Of a stretch of 64,000 nt of DNA, positions 22,570 through 35,420 are shown piece after piece; the first letter of the stretch is position 1; each line of letters begins with the position of its first letter. Source of the DNA: Glossina fuscipes (taxonomy: Eukaryota > Arthropoda > Insecta > Diptera > Glossinidae); contig NW_023998414.1 of NCBI RefSeq assembly GCF_014805625.2, positions 24,666,072 through 24,730,071 on the forward strand, written 5' to 3'. Made by a program: the position numbers and the translations under genes. Below the pieces are notes generated by a model, which was not told the DNA's origin, ran no database searches, and was given only the letters and a program-made list of their open reading frames with translations.

Positions 22570-22710
22570 TATTCGACATGTGAGAGTTTGACTGGACTGA
22601 TAACTGAACGTGCAGTTAGAAATTGCTTTGCAGAATTTCCTTGTGGGGATACAATCTTAAAAGACAGGTCGTCCTTCGGACTTTGAAGGCAATGATAGAG
22701 TAAAATCGAC
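22570..22710 (+). mobile_element. Mariner transposase N-terminal relic
   Basis: From about 22598 the plus strand reads LITERAVRNCFAEFPCGD, then TILKDRSSFGL and a stop. This is the helix-turn-helix region and GD..LKD..S.GRPS linker of mariner transposases. After a one-base shift the next residues SDFEGND continue the match. No catalytic region follows, so only a short fragment survives. Its wording differs from the 612 and 47480 relics, so it is probably another mariner lineage. Confidence 0.6.
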
Positions 22711-23822
22711 GCCACTCAGAGAGCTTCAATACCTTACAATCACTTATTAAATTAATACAATTTTGTGTTATTCAATAAAATGAAAATAAATGAAAGTTAC
22801 TTATGACTCGACCTAATAAATTGTTAGATAGGCCTAAGAAATCTACGCATCAGTTTTTAAAAACAAAAAATTTCTTTGGGCCTATACTTTGGTTACAATT
22901 CACAATCAAATGTAGACGGATCTAAATCATTCGTTTATGAAATATAACTCATAAACTGCGGACTAATGCCTATTACGAATCGAAAGTTAGAATATTTCCT
23001 ATAATAGGCATAGCTTCTTCAAACTTGATCTATTTTTACTACCCTAGGTAATACTAACAACGGAAGGGATACGAACAGGACTCAATCGATTACGAATTTT
23101 CCATTATCGGGCCTGTAATAAATGTTTCCGATTATCAGCAAAGCGAAGAATACGGTTTTCAATAAAAATACTAGCAAGTTTTAATCATTCTTTTCTCAGC
23201 CTAAAGCTATAGGTTGTTATTGTCGTTACACTAAAGGGTGAGCAATACGATGTGAGATCTCTTTCAAAAATTCCATTTATTTGCACTTTTTAAGGAAAAC
23301 GCTATGACATCTAAGGCGACAAACGGGATCGAAACGGAAATTACGCTCAAGATTTTATATTAATAGCATTATAAAAGAGTTACAGTATTTGCATTTTATA
23401 GAACTTGCGTCACGTTTAAGCTTGAAAAACTTATGGCTTTCTATTGATATTACAAACTTTGTTTGCAAGACTTTCCTTCGAAATGATATTATTTTGACGC
23501 CACATTCTTTTCATAAGCATTTGAGGCAAAAAAAAAAACCGATTTAGGGAAATTTTTAAAGAAAAAAATTTCAGAAGGTGTATATGTGTTATCTTCCCTT
23601 TCCTGCGTCTCTTTTACAGGTACACGCAGATGATTATACAAAGGGAGACTCTTATGTAATATCTGCATTTATCTGGCTGGAAGACTCCTATTAGGCTTTG
23701 CCGTTAATCGACTTCTACAAATAGACATATACATGCATATAAATTTTATATATACATGTAGATACATATAGTAGAGACCGTTGCGATTGGGTGTCGCAAG
23801 TACTTAGTTATAGTAAATGTAT

Positions 23823-23862
<40 letters not shown>

Positions 23863-24821
23863 AGGAATGTTTATATAGACGTGGTGATAGACGCGCTAGT
23901 GTTTTGATTAACTGCAGGCATGGTAAATAGATCTACGTATATGTATACGAATATAAGCTTCCAAACAGATCTATGTAAGACAAAAGTATATGAAAAATTA
24001 TTATTGATACGATAAAGCAATCATCTTATTTGGGTAATTAAAAGTAACCATATTTCGGCCACAGCACAATTAAAACATCAATTGAGCAACAATACGACTT
24101 AGGTATTAGTTTGGCTATCTTATGTCTGATTTAAGTTTTAAAACTTTATAAGAATCTTTCCTTATTTGACTTATTTGCTACTAATTTATTAAACACAAAC
24201 TTTCTGTTTTACGATCGCTGCGTGACTTATCAAAGTCAGCGGTATCCTTGGCGATAAAACATCATCGCCCTACGGTTTAGAAAAAATAACAACAAATACT
24301 CTTTTTTTTTGAGGAATTTATGATGATATGATAAAGGTCTTTTAACTAATTCAAAAATGAAACGTTTTATTCCGTTAAAACATAAAAAAAAAAAAAAAAA
24401 AAAAAATGCAAATTAACTCGTCTCAAATTTTTGTCGCTTTAAATTATTGTCTACCTATGTGTCCTTGAATTGTCAACACAGCAAAAAAAAAGAGAAACTG
24501 TGCACAGAAATAAACAAACATGTGTGTAAGTTAGTATATGTATAACCATTAAATAATAGAACTAACGATGTTTCTAAAACGCTGATTTTGGCTTTTAATT
24601 TTCATTTGCATTGGATTTGTATGCTTATTTATATTATACTATATTTATAACGATTGAGGGCTATTTGTAACGAGTAAATCTACCACCGTATAACGATGTA
24701 ACGATTGCCCATGCATTTTCTACAAAACGTACAATCTGGTAACTCTTCTTGTTATTGTTGTTGTTTTTTTCTTTGCAAGCACAGCAAAATTACTTAGTTA
24801 TTTCATTTTTGTTAAGTTGAT

Positions 24822-24955
24822 TTTGCTCTGAGAAATAGAATTTTATTCTCAGCAAAGTTAAAAAGCCACTCAGGGGATTGCATAAGGAATGTACAGGAAA
24901 GTAAATTCTACTCTGAGAAATAGAATTTTATTCTCAGCAAAGCCAAAAAGCCACT
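24822..24955. repeat. Duplicated short palindrome
   Basis: The unit CTCTGAGAAATAGAATTTTA followed by TTCTCAGCAAAG and AAAAAGCCACTC occurs at 24826-24871 and again at 24910-24956, 84 bp apart, with two substitutions. Within each unit CTGAGAA and TTCTCAG form an inverted repeat. In the first, flanking TTTGC and GCAAA extend the stem. Function is unknown; it could be a transposon footprint or a protein-binding palindrome. Confidence 0.7.
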
Positions 24956-26415
24956 CGGTGGTCTGTTACACGAAGTGGCAGTTTATTTTATTTTTCTAAT
25001 TTTTGTTCATACTCATCTCAATAATTTTTGCTAAGAATTAATTTATTGAAATTTTTTTTGTAATTTATATTGTCATTGTTATTGTTGCAATTGTTCTTCA
25101 AGTGTAAAATAACGCACATAAAAGATATTTCAAGAATACATATAGTACACGACGAAAAGCAAAGTAATTCTAATAAGAAAAAAGTTTTTCAATAAAAACA
25201 TTAAAAAAAAAAAACGAAAATAAAGAAAGAAGAGAACAAATTCTGTATGTGTGTGGAAATTAATGCGTGAAGGAAGGAAGAAAGACATTTTTTGTTCTCG
25301 CTAGACGGGAATTGAATCCCGGCCGCGCGTTTGTGTGAAAAAGTATAAAAATACTGAAATTCATTGAAATTTATGTATGTATGCATGTGAATGAACATAC
25401 GTTCGTATACGTTGGTATTGGACTACACGAAAACGCAGAATTCAATTGCGAAGAATAGGGGATTACAGTTTTTAGGTCTTTTTTTTATTTTTTTTGCATT
25501 TAATTAAACTATTCAAAAATTAAAAAGCTGCTCTTTTTTTCAATTATAAAAAGATTTTTTAATAATAGCTATATAGTGTTAACTTAAAATATACTGCTTT
25601 CGTTATAATGTTGCAGAATTTTGGCAACACTATAGCGCCGATTATACTCAAAGTAAGAAAGAATTAAGACCGAACTAACCAACGAACGTTTCGTATCGTA
25701 TTGTTTAGATACTTTATTCTGATATATTAAAAGAAATATGCATACGGTGTATCGTCTTTTTCTAAATCAGAATAAAACTGCTGTTTCAAGCAGTACGATA
25801 CGTAATTACTTACATATAATAGCAAATGGAGTTTATCAGCTGTTCAACTATATCAGATGCTGTCAAAATTACAGAGATATCAGACGCATTAAAGCTAATC
25901 AACAAAAAAAAAAAAAAAAAACGTAGAATGAGATGAATTTTTAGACAAAAATTCGACGTCTTCATGTTGTATGGGTTTTAGCGCCATACGCTATAGATGT
26001 TCAAAAGTCTATTGACTGTAATTTCTTTCCTGGCATATGAAAAGAATAGTCGATTAATGTCTAATATAAGCATAATGCTATGCGTGTACGTTTCTCGTCA
26101 TTATACCAACATTACTTCGCTATACATTACTTTGAATATAATCAGTGTTTAACTAAACAACGAAATAGATAGATATAAGCAAATGCTAGAGGCGATAAGG
26201 CGGAAGAAAATAAAAATTAAAGCAAAACTTACGACACAATGACATCGAAAAGCCGAATCAACACAGATTGCAAAAAGCCAAACGCACAAACATATGGTTT
26301 ATGTTAATTAGACAGGCAAACAGGCAGACAGGCAGAAAAAACAGCAGACGCAAAGCTAACAAGAAAAGGAGAGACAGATACAGAAAATAAAAGCAAATTA
26401 AACTCATTTAGTTGG

Positions 26416-26452
<37 letters not shown>

Positions 26453-27434
26453 CACGCAATAAAATAAAAATACAATATCATTATCACGGCACTACCACAT
26501 ATACATAAATCACTCACTCTCGTATGTAAAGAGCCAGACGGAAAATTTTCATTATAGAAATATCTAGCTTAGTTGACTGATTGACTGTCGGTAAAATTAA
26601 TGCGAATATATGTAGGTGTGTATGTGTGCGTATGTATCTGTTTAAATTTTATGCATGCAGTTTTTTATTGGAAAACTAAAAAGCAAAAGCAAAAAAAAAA
26701 AAAGAAAAAGGATTGTAGTAGGTGAAAAAGGTCAGTCAGTACTGTCGTCTGCAAACGCAGCGAAGAGTAAATAGCGCGCCAGTGACAAGACAAACAAATA
26801 CTTAATAGACATGTATACAAATGCTTTTTGTTTGAATTCTTAATGATTTTTCTGTTGTTGTCTGATATTAGTTTATATACTGCGTGTTATATGGACGGAA
26901 CCGGCTTAATATGCAAGGTATACGCCATGTTGTCTGGCTTTTAAAAGTGTGCTTTGCTTTGTTGTGCTCACAGACACTTTTGAAAATAATTATGTGTGTT
27001 TATCAGATATTTTAACTAAACGGAATGTTGTGTGACGATTAAATGCAAACAAAGATCGTAGACGATTGATTTTCGTTTTTGAAGTTCATTTTCAAAACAA
27101 ATGAAATTTGATTTCATCAGTAACTGAAGGACCTGTAGCGGAATCGTTACTTGATACTTTATATATATTGATTGGTTAATAATAATAGTAAGTTTCGTAT
27201 TCAAATTATTTTTACTTTTTTTTTTGTTTTTTTTTTTGTTTTTTTTTTTTTTTTTTGTTAAAAAACTTATAGATTTGTCTTTGAACACGTTGTGCTTATA
27301 TTGCCAAAGTTAGAGTCATCTACAATATTAGAGATTCAAGAAAGCAGTACGCGCCTCAGTCTACATTTATTATATTGGGTTGTGTAAAGGCTTTGATATT
27401 TATTTGGGCGTGCACCGTTGTTGTGCCACGTGAA

Positions 27435-28937
27435 ATGTTGCCATTTACACCGCAAGTTGTTAAACGTTTATTGGCATTGAAAAAGTGCAACGAAGACAGC
27501 GTCGAGGGCAAGTGGTCCGAAAAGGCTGTTAAAAATCTAGTCAAGAAGATTAAAAAAAATTCGGCTCTTGAGGAATTGGAGAGAGCCATATCTACCCAGA
27601 ACTGTAATACGCGTTGTGTTACAGTACCGCGCAATAAGCCGACCGCCTCCGGTGAGAATTTACGCAAAGGTTTACCGCATGTTATCTATTGTCGTTTGTG
27701 GCGCTGGCCGGATCTGCAGTCGCAAAATGAATTAAAGGCTTTGGATCATTGTGAATATGCTTTTCATTTGCGCAAAGACGAAATTTGCATTAATCCGTAT
27801 CACTATAAAAAATTGGAATTGTCTATTTTGGTTCCGAAATCCTTGCCTACCCCGCCGGATAGTATTGTTGACTATCCGTTAGATAATCATCAGCATCAGA
27901 TACCAAATAATACTGAATACAATGCAGCGACGTTACGTAGTGCTTCCTTAAGTCCGCCTCAATATATGGAATTATCGACTAGCAGTCAGCATCAATATAG
28001 TCAACAACAATCATCGCAGCAGCAACAGCAACAACAACAACAGCAGCAGCAGCAGCAGCAAACGGTCCAACAGCAACAGCATTCTCCCGGGTTTTTCAGC
28101 GGTAACGGGATGAGTGCTACGGCCCAGCAGCAACAAATGACTACAAATAATTTACCGCCCGGAGCTTGTAACATGGACTCGCAATCGAGTGTGTTGAGTG
28201 TAGGCAGCAACAGTATACCCAATACAGGTACCCCACCGCCTGGTTATATGAGCGAAGACGGTGATCCGGTAGATCCCAACGATAATATGAACATGTCACG
28301 GCTAACGCCGCCTGCTGACGCTGCACCTGTTATGTACCATGAGCCAGCTTTTTGGTGCTCCATTTCCTATTACGAGTTAAATAACCGTGTAGGCGAAACG
28401 TTTCACGCTTCGCAACCTTCAATTACGGTGGATGGCTTTACTGATCCTTCTAATTCGGAGCGTTTTTGCCTAGGACTGCTCTCGAATGTTAATCGCAACG
28501 AAGTGGTCGAACAGACACGACGTCACATTGGCAAAGGTGTACGCTTATATTATATAGGTGGTGAAGTTTTTGCTGAATGCCTTAGCGATTCATCGATATT
28601 TGTTCAAAGCCCAAATTGCAATCAACGCTATGGCTGGCATCCGGCTACTGTGTGTAAAATACCGCCCGGTTGCAATTTAAAAATCTTCAACAATCAAGAA
28701 TTCGCTGCTCTGCTCTCACAATCGGTATCGCAAGGTTTTGAAGCTGTCTATCAGCTAACGCGGATGTGTACCATACGCATGTCATTTGTGAAGGGATGGG
28801 GAGCTGAATATCGCCGTCAAACGGTCACCTCGACTCCATGTTGGATTGAATTGCATTTGAATGGACCGTTGCAATGGTTGGATCGAGTACTCACTCAAAT
28901 GGGTTCACCCCGTCTGCCTTGCAGTTCGATGTCTTAA
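27435..28937 (+). CDS. Smox: Smox: receptor-regulated Smad of the activin/TGF-beta branch (500 aa)
   Basis: It carries activin-branch (Baboon receptor) signals to the nucleus with a co-Smad. MH1 domain about 1-135, with zinc ligands Cys61, Cys106, Cys118 and His123 in Smad2/3-like contexts (NTRC, DHCEYAF, ICINPYH). The linker holds SPPQYMEL, a long Gln tract (about 190-216) and a Smad2/3-type PY motif [12 protein letters not shown] (266-277). MH2 is about 302-500, with the L3 loop [17 protein letters not shown] that distinguishes Smad2/3 from Mad. The C-terminus is SSMS, the receptor phosphorylation site. The ATG at 27435 gives MLPFTP, the expected Smox start. The frame extends 20 codons upstream from a TTG at 27375, which I treat as 5' UTR or intron. 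The coding region is intronless and intact. An early AATAAA lies at 28964. Confidence 0.95.
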   Translation: MLPFTPQVVKRLLALKKCNEDSVEGKWSEKAVKNLVKKIKKNSALEELERAISTQNCNTRCVTVPRNKPTASGENLRKGLPHVIYCRLWRWPDLQSQNELKALDHCEYAFHLRKDEICINPYHYKKLELSILVPKSLPTPPDSIVDYPLDNHQHQIPNNTEYNAATLRSASLSPPQYMELSTSSQHQYSQQQSSQQQQQQQQQQQQQQQTVQQQQHSPGFFSGNGMSATAQQQQMTTNNLPPGACNMDSQSSVLSVGSNSIPNTGTPPPGYMSEDGDPVDPNDNMNMSRLTPPADAAPVMYHEPAFWCSISYYELNNRVGETFHASQPSITVDGFTDPSNSERFCLGLLSNVNRNEVVEQTRRHIGKGVRLYYIGGEVFAECLSDSSIFVQSPNCNQRYGWHPATVCKIPPGCNLKIFNNQEFAALLSQSVSQGFEAVYQLTRMCTIRMSFVKGWGAEYRRQTVTSTPCWIELHLNGPLQWLDRVLTQMGSPRLPCSSMS

Positions 28938-29057
28938 AGAAAGCATAAAAAGAATTTTTTTTTAATAAAAGCAAATGAAAGAAATGAAAATGAAAGCAGG
29001 TATGTTAAACAGTTGAAAACGCATAAAAAAAATAGATAGTTAGAGAGAGAGAGAGAT

Positions 29058-29090
<33 letters not shown>

Positions 29091-32000
29091 TAAGCAGAGT
29101 GAGTAGAAGGAGAGAGAGAGAGAGAGAGTTAACATTTGAAAATTGATAACAAAATGGAACAAAAGAAACAATTTTTCCTAACTAACGTAAAGTCTCCCAA
29201 TTTCAGTGAACCTATTTGTACACACATTTGTTTTATAAAATATTTCAAATGCTTTTTACAAAAAAAAAAAAGTTAAGCTCATGCCTCATTACTCTCCAAA
29301 TCTCGTTTAGTTCTTCCATCAATCGGGTAAGTGCTACTACTCTATCTACTATACTCATATACTTTTATTTTTTAGTTATCAATCATTCAAGCCATCCCAG
29401 AGGGAAATCTTAACGTATAGACTTCTTGCTTTTATTTTCTTATTGTATTTAATTTGCAGTTTTTTGAGAAATCATTAAAATGAAACTTCAAAGAAACGTC
29501 TTGCTCTTCTTCTAATTTGTTTTTTTTTTTTTTTTTTTTTTTTTTAAAGCAACACACACAAACACACACACACACACACGCAAAGAACTAAAATGAAAAT
29601 TTCTAATATTTTGTAACTCATGTCTGAGTAAAACTGAAACGTTAAATAACAAATTGACTTCTTATTAAGAAATTGAAAAAAAAAAAAAATTTAAGAAAAA
29701 AATTTAAAAAATGTTCGCTTGAAGCAGTTGAATTGAATTATTATTCATTATTGTTAATTGGAAATCTTAAAGATACGATTAAGTGAGAAAGGTTATGAGG
29801 AAGAAAAAAATTTTTTTTTTTAAAGTTAAAAGGAAAAATATTTTATATACAATTCATTATATTATATATATATATGAACAGATAGATATATGCATATGTA
29901 GAGATTTGAAGTGTATTAGGCGAACAGAGGTATACATCAGGTAGGAAATCATTCTTTTTGTATTTCTTTAAAAGAAGAAAAAAAAGAAGAAGAAAACCAA
30001 CAAAATTAATCGAAATAAAACTCAAGAAATCATTTTTTTTTTTTGCTGCAAAAATTACATAATGATTTTATTCTCTTGATCTTTAATCAAATATGTGATA
30101 AATCGAACTTTTTTTAAAATTTCAAATTCCGCGACTAAATAGCAATGAAACTAAGATATCACTTATCATATGTTTTATGAGAATTAAAATAATTTTTTTT
30201 TTTTTTTGTTAATTTACCGTATTTTTCGTATTATAAGACGCAAGCCATCTTTTTTACATAGAAAAATGGACTCAAATTTTGGATGCGTCTTCTGGACCGA
30301 AAGGTAACATTCAAATATTGTTTCAATAAATCATCTCTAAATTTGACGTTTGTAAGGAGTGACAACAAAATAGTTCAGATGAAAGTAATACGAACGAGAT
30401 GAGTATATAGTAGAGATAGTAACGTCAGGGAAGATTAATTGAATATTGCTAGTAGGACTTATGTTAACTATAAATAAAAATTTTGATCCGAAAGTAACAT
30501 TAAAATATATATTTTTAAAAGCCATTCAAATGTTCTCTTGTAGCATCGGTCGATCCAAATTTTTATCGAACGAAATGACATATCTGAAGATCGAAAAAAA
30601 TAAATATTATTTTGTCGAATTTTAATCGGTGCACGTTCAGTGATATTAGCTAACACATTTAGCGGACAAGGCAATCAATCTATGGTATTACGTAAAAATA
30701 AGCCGCGAAGAGCAATCGGTTTCATAATGATGATGATGAACAATCTCAATCATCAATTTTTACAATAACATTGATGGGCATAAAAGATTCGATCACAACC
30801 GAATTATATTACGATTGTGGCATGATGTCTGCTTCAAATGATTACACTGGCAGTGGTTGTCTTTTGGTTAGTAATTATATAGAAATGAATCAAAAAGCTT
30901 TTCCAGCAATGCTTAGTATCTCTTCAATAACTTGAATCTCGCTCAGTACGTACACTAGTTTAAAAAAAGTCTACAAATTCTTTTTTGTCATTGTGCTGCG
31001 CGCAATGTTGTTTTTTGAAGCGGCTATTGAAAAATGTCGAAATTTCTTTTCGGATCATCGATTCATGCCCATTAATGTGTTTTCATTAGTTCCTTTAAAT
31101 AAGTTTTATTATTCTCTTTATTGTAGTTGTCATGGGTGCTGTATTCGGGACTAATTTAGATTCTTCTTTTCCTCGAACTCTCATATATTTCTTCATACAT
31201 ATCGGCCAAGAAAGCTTAAGACTGAAGTGCATCCAACACGTTCTTTTCCCCTATTTTGAAATGACTAGGTTCACCAATAAAAGTAAATATAATTTTATAA
31301 CCCGAATTTATTGTCCTCTACAAATTCCAAAAAAAAAAATTTTTTTTTTAATTCAAATTTTTTCTTATAAAAACTAATGTATACAGCAACAAGGTACAAT
31401 TAGGGAGAATTTCGTAATTAGAAGCCGGTGGGCTTATGTCCACAGGTAGTTCACCCGAATTTTATGAACACTTTTATCACTTTTATGTCCCTAACAAGAG
31501 ATTTTTTTAATAATGAAAAAACGAACAGAGGCCTTCAATAACCGGACAGTTGTGCTAAACATGTCGGACATATGCGTTGATGATAACATTTTTTAATCGA
31601 GTCCATAATAAATGTGCACGCTTCCTATCAACCAGCGATGAATAGGTACGAAATTGATTTTTATGCCTAATATCACGGACTACGTTTCCAGTGTACGCTT
31701 TTTCTTTTCAATTTTTTTTTTTCATAATTTTATAATTGCCGAAATTTATCACATATTTGAAAAAAAGAAGATTAAAAACTTGAATTTTTCTTTCCATTTC
31801 ATTTAATTAAATGCAAAGAAAAAAAAAAGAAAGAAAGAAAAATCATAAACATCAAGATTTATAATGCAATGTATCGCATGGAAAATAAAATAAATGTCAA
31901 TAATATTTATAACTTAAGTCAGAATTTGTTATTACATTTTAAATATCAAAGTAATGTTTACATGGCGTTAATTTCATTATAAGGGAAGAAAAAGAAAAAA

Positions 32001-32330
32001 AAAAAAAAACAAACAAAAAAAAATATTAATAATAATAATAATAATAAAAAATTCTCGTTTTCATATAATTGGTATTTAACCTTTTTCACCACTTTAAGTT
32101 ATAATATATAAAAAGGAAATATAAGTAATTAAAACTTACATAAAACTGCCCAGGAAATATGTGCATATGGAAAATATACATCATATAAAAAATAAAAAAA
32201 TAAAAAAACACAAAACCAATAAAAATAAGCAAAAAAGAAAAGCAAATTTGAAATAAAAGTTCGGCTTAGCATCGAAACGATTACTATATCCACCTCACCT
32301 ATGTTGTGATAAATTTGAAAGACGATTGAC

Positions 32331-32387
<57 letters not shown>

Positions 32388-34609
32388 GGAGTGAACCTCA
32401 ACTAACTTGAACGGATATGCAGACAGGCGATTAGCGGTTAATTTCTCATATATGTATACATATATATATATATATTAATTAATTAATTAATATTAATATT
32501 AATTTAATTAATTTCTTATATTTGCGAATAAGAGTTATTTGGAAGCAATTGTTCGTAAATTTAATTGATTAAGGCTCCGATAATTTCGGGTTGAATTAAA
32601 AATTGAAAAATTTTTTTTTTTTTGCTAATAAGCACGAACCTATTTTCTAATAAGAAGAAAAATCAGACAATCTCTATCTATTCTACGATTTAATATCGCA
32701 GAACGTCTTAAATATATTCGAAAGACTTTCATCTATAGGCGATTTATTTGAATGCAGTTTCTTTGAGACTTTCGGCTGTTAATGCATTTCGATAATTCTT
32801 GCTTTCATTCATGGATAATTGTCCTCTTAGTTTTCATGTTCTTTTATTATATATAGCAATATATAAATAAAAAATTTTATTTTTAAACTTTTTTCAATCG
32901 ATACCAATATTAAAAAATGCAAAAATTCGCACGAGTTCGCCTTTTTTTCTCCCAACTTTTCTTATTTTTCAAAAATATTTAACTAAGAAAAGTATATCCC
33001 GAGGGCTTTTGGTAAGGTGTGACCTCTATTACGGGATCTGATCAATACGTTCGACGTGACGGTGGATATAACGCTTAACAACATTTACTCAAAGATCCTT
33101 TTAAAAACTAATTAATTCAGAAAAATATCATTTAACAATATATTTAACGTACATACATTACATACATGCATACATACATACATAGACATAGCCTCTTCTC
33201 TTATGTCATAACTTGAGTATACATAAATAATTATATGTAAAGAATTTATCTTGTTTTCATTTTTTAATTGCTTTTAAATTTTAATAAATTTAAACAAAAA
33301 AAAAAAATTTAAAAACAAAAAAAAAATAAAGAATCTTTTTAATAAAAAAAAAAAAATAAAAAAAAATAAATAAAATAAAATTGAAAAAAAAAAAAAAACT
33401 ATTTTTTATGAATATACATACATACAAACATTGAATGTTGTAAGCAAATCTAAAAAGAAAAGAAAAAAAAAACAAATTTTCTCCATGAACAAAAAATTGA
33501 ACCTACAAATTATACCTACGTACATACTTACATGTATATGAGCTAAAAATACAAACTTTTTTTTTTAAATAACATAAGTATTTAAGAAAATACTTATTCG
33601 TATATAATGCTAATAGCATTATATAAACATACACATATACATTTACATCTGTATAAGAAAAAGAGAAAATACACCCCTTTACCCTCCTCAGAAAAGAAAA
33701 AGAAAAATTTTTATTAATTATATTCGTAATTATTGTATAACAAGAAGTAAAATTAAAAACAAAAAACAAATGGAAAAAAAATAAAAGATTTCTAATAAAC
33801 AAGATATTATGTATTGAGTTTTTCAACATATGTTGAAACAGTGAATTCACTTTTTTTTTTTTTTTTTTTTTTTTTTTGGAAAGTTTTTCTCTGTCCAAAC
33901 TTATGTCACGACATTCACTCGTTGTATTGCATGTTCCATGCAATTTTCATGTTCGATTATGATCAGTGGTTCGATAAAAAAAAAAACCATTGAATATATA
34001 TTAGGAAAAACATTCATATCGATGTAATAGCCGAGTTCGACAAGACAGTGCGACCTTTGCGTGGGCTACGCACGTTAGCAGCTATTATTTTGCATTTTTA
34101 TCCTTTTTTTTCTTCTTGTTTTTGACAGATATACAAAAGTTAGATGTGTTTTGGCATGCTTGGCGTATTTTTCTTATTGAGGAAAAAATTGATCAAAGAT
34201 TCTGTAGTAAAGTTGATGTGAAAAATGAAATGAATTTCTCCAATTCGCTTAATATGTTGATTTTGGCTCTTGTCGAATTTGCTAAGACTAAAAATAAAAC
34301 ATTAAATATTCCCCGCGGATTAATGTTATATACCTATATATATCGGGCGACATTCATCTGATTGGGTTAAACGAACATGCGCTCACTTCAGTTTAGAGTT
34401 TTTGTGAAGATAGTTTCCAAACTCTTTCCTCGTGTAAAAAGTTATATTGACTTGAAAATGCCTGGAATATCTGAAGAGATACTCTATGTGATGCTTTTTT
34501 ACTATAAAATAAAACAAATTGTTTTTTTGTTTCAAGTTTACGGTGGGAAGGACGCAGGTGCGGTTTGCTCTATTTGCCGTTCCGTAAATTTCGTTGTCAA
34601 AGATGTATA
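28938..34609. other. Non-coding region downstream of Smox
   Basis: Smox 3' UTR at first, with GA microsatellites (29042-29128). Then AT-rich DNA: poly(T) near 29520-29545, CA run 29550-29579, a MITE-like hairpin (30219-30305), AAT run near 32025-32045, GA run 32335-32379, ATTAATTA-rich block 32475-32512, and A-rich tracts 33295-33400. Open frames here translate to Lys/Phe/Ser low-complexity sequence and are not supported as genes. Confidence 0.5.
30219..30305. mobile_element. Degenerate palindromic MITE or transposon terminus
   Basis: The left arm ACCGTATTTTTCGTATTATA continues AAGACGCAAGCC. The right arm reads GGATGCGTCTTCTGGACCGA followed by AAGGT. The arms are inverted repeats of one another with mismatches, about 30 bp apart. 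A CCGTATTTTTCGnnnTATAAGACGCA terminus is, from memory, common to a widespread group of animal DNA transposons; I cannot name the superfamily with confidence. Confidence 0.45.
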
Positions 34610-35000
34610 TCGCAGTCACTGAAAAAGTCGATGACATTTTGCAACTGATAGAGCGAGACCGGCGCGCAAGCTATCAGATAATAGCGGGGCCACATTACAG
34701 AGCAAGCTACAATAAGCAGCTTGAAACCACAGATACCTTTCAATATGGCCCATTCAGTGGGGTACAATGTACAATGTCTTCACAGAAGGGCGAGAAGGAC
34801 GTTAACATGTCGAATCAGTTTTAGAGGAGTTACTGAGGACGTTGGCACACCGGTTTGGGCACAAGACGTGTCAACAGCAGGATAATGCGCCAATTCACAC
34901 GCCATTGCTTGTTCATAATTTTTGGGCCACAACAATAACACCGTAATCACGCCTCAGCCCTCGTATTGACCCATTGCAATCGTTCCGACAAGCGAATAGT
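34610..35000 (+). mobile_element. Mariner-like transposase relic
   Basis: From 34612 one frame reads VTEKVDDILQLIERDRRASY, a helix-turn-helix segment typical of mariner transposases. About 280 bp later (34891) another frame reads QQDNAPIHTPLLVHNF, the catalytic DN-A-x-H-T block, followed by a PQPSY-like segment. Much of the middle is deleted and stops intervene. It differs from the lineage at 612 and 47480. Confidence 0.6.
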
Positions 35001-35420
35001 CACCGATACTAAATACGTGTTGTAAAAACGAAATCAAGCGAATATGAGCATTTCATGCAACAACAACAAAAACGGTGTACGGTACGATCATAAAATATGA
35101 TAAAACATCCTTAGTGAAAATTCGAGGCACATTGGGTAGAAATTTCAAAATTTCAAAAATTAAGAATTATGTGATCTTAAGTTTGACTGAGGAATTCTCT
35201 TATTGCAAAAGTAGTATAAATTGGTCGAAGGCTGTTTACCTTTTGCAGTTACTAGAGAAATCATACAATAATTATCTAAGGGATGTTTTAGTTTTATATA
35301 AAGTGCGCATATAGATCGATAGAGATATGATTTCAATTATCGGTTCAAATTATCGGTTTGGTTGGTGCGTATCAATGTCAATTTATCTAGACTAAGAGAA
35401 TGAACACCTAGGCTAAATGT

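Larger units (their letters stand above)
20881..27434. other. Long non-coding region upstream of Smox
   Basis: No convincing coding exon. Contents: a mariner relic (22570-22710), AT microsatellites (23827-23860 and 26418-26449), poly(A) or poly(T) tracts (21737, 22270, 24385), a duplicated palindrome (24822-24955) and a tRNA-like GGGATTCAATTCCC on the minus strand near 25310. It probably holds the Smox promoter and 5' UTR exon(s). A candidate promoter-like segment with TTGGCAACACTATAG lies at 25622-25636, but this is a guess. A 230-bp TTTTTG-rich stretch (27207-27258) precedes Smox. Confidence 0.5.

Noticed and set aside
25295..25335. tRNA-like GGGATTCAATTCCC on the minus strand
   Set aside because: The loop is too short for a T-arm and no D-arm or anticodon arm is found.
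27375..27434. In-frame 20-codon extension upstream of Smox, hydrophobic, signal-peptide-like
   Set aside because: It begins at TTG, not ATG, and Smad proteins are cytosolic/nuclear and start at MLPFTP; treated as UTR or intron.
28001..28326. Minus-strand Cys-rich frames opposite Smox
   Set aside because: The Cys run is the complement of the Gln tract; no independent support.
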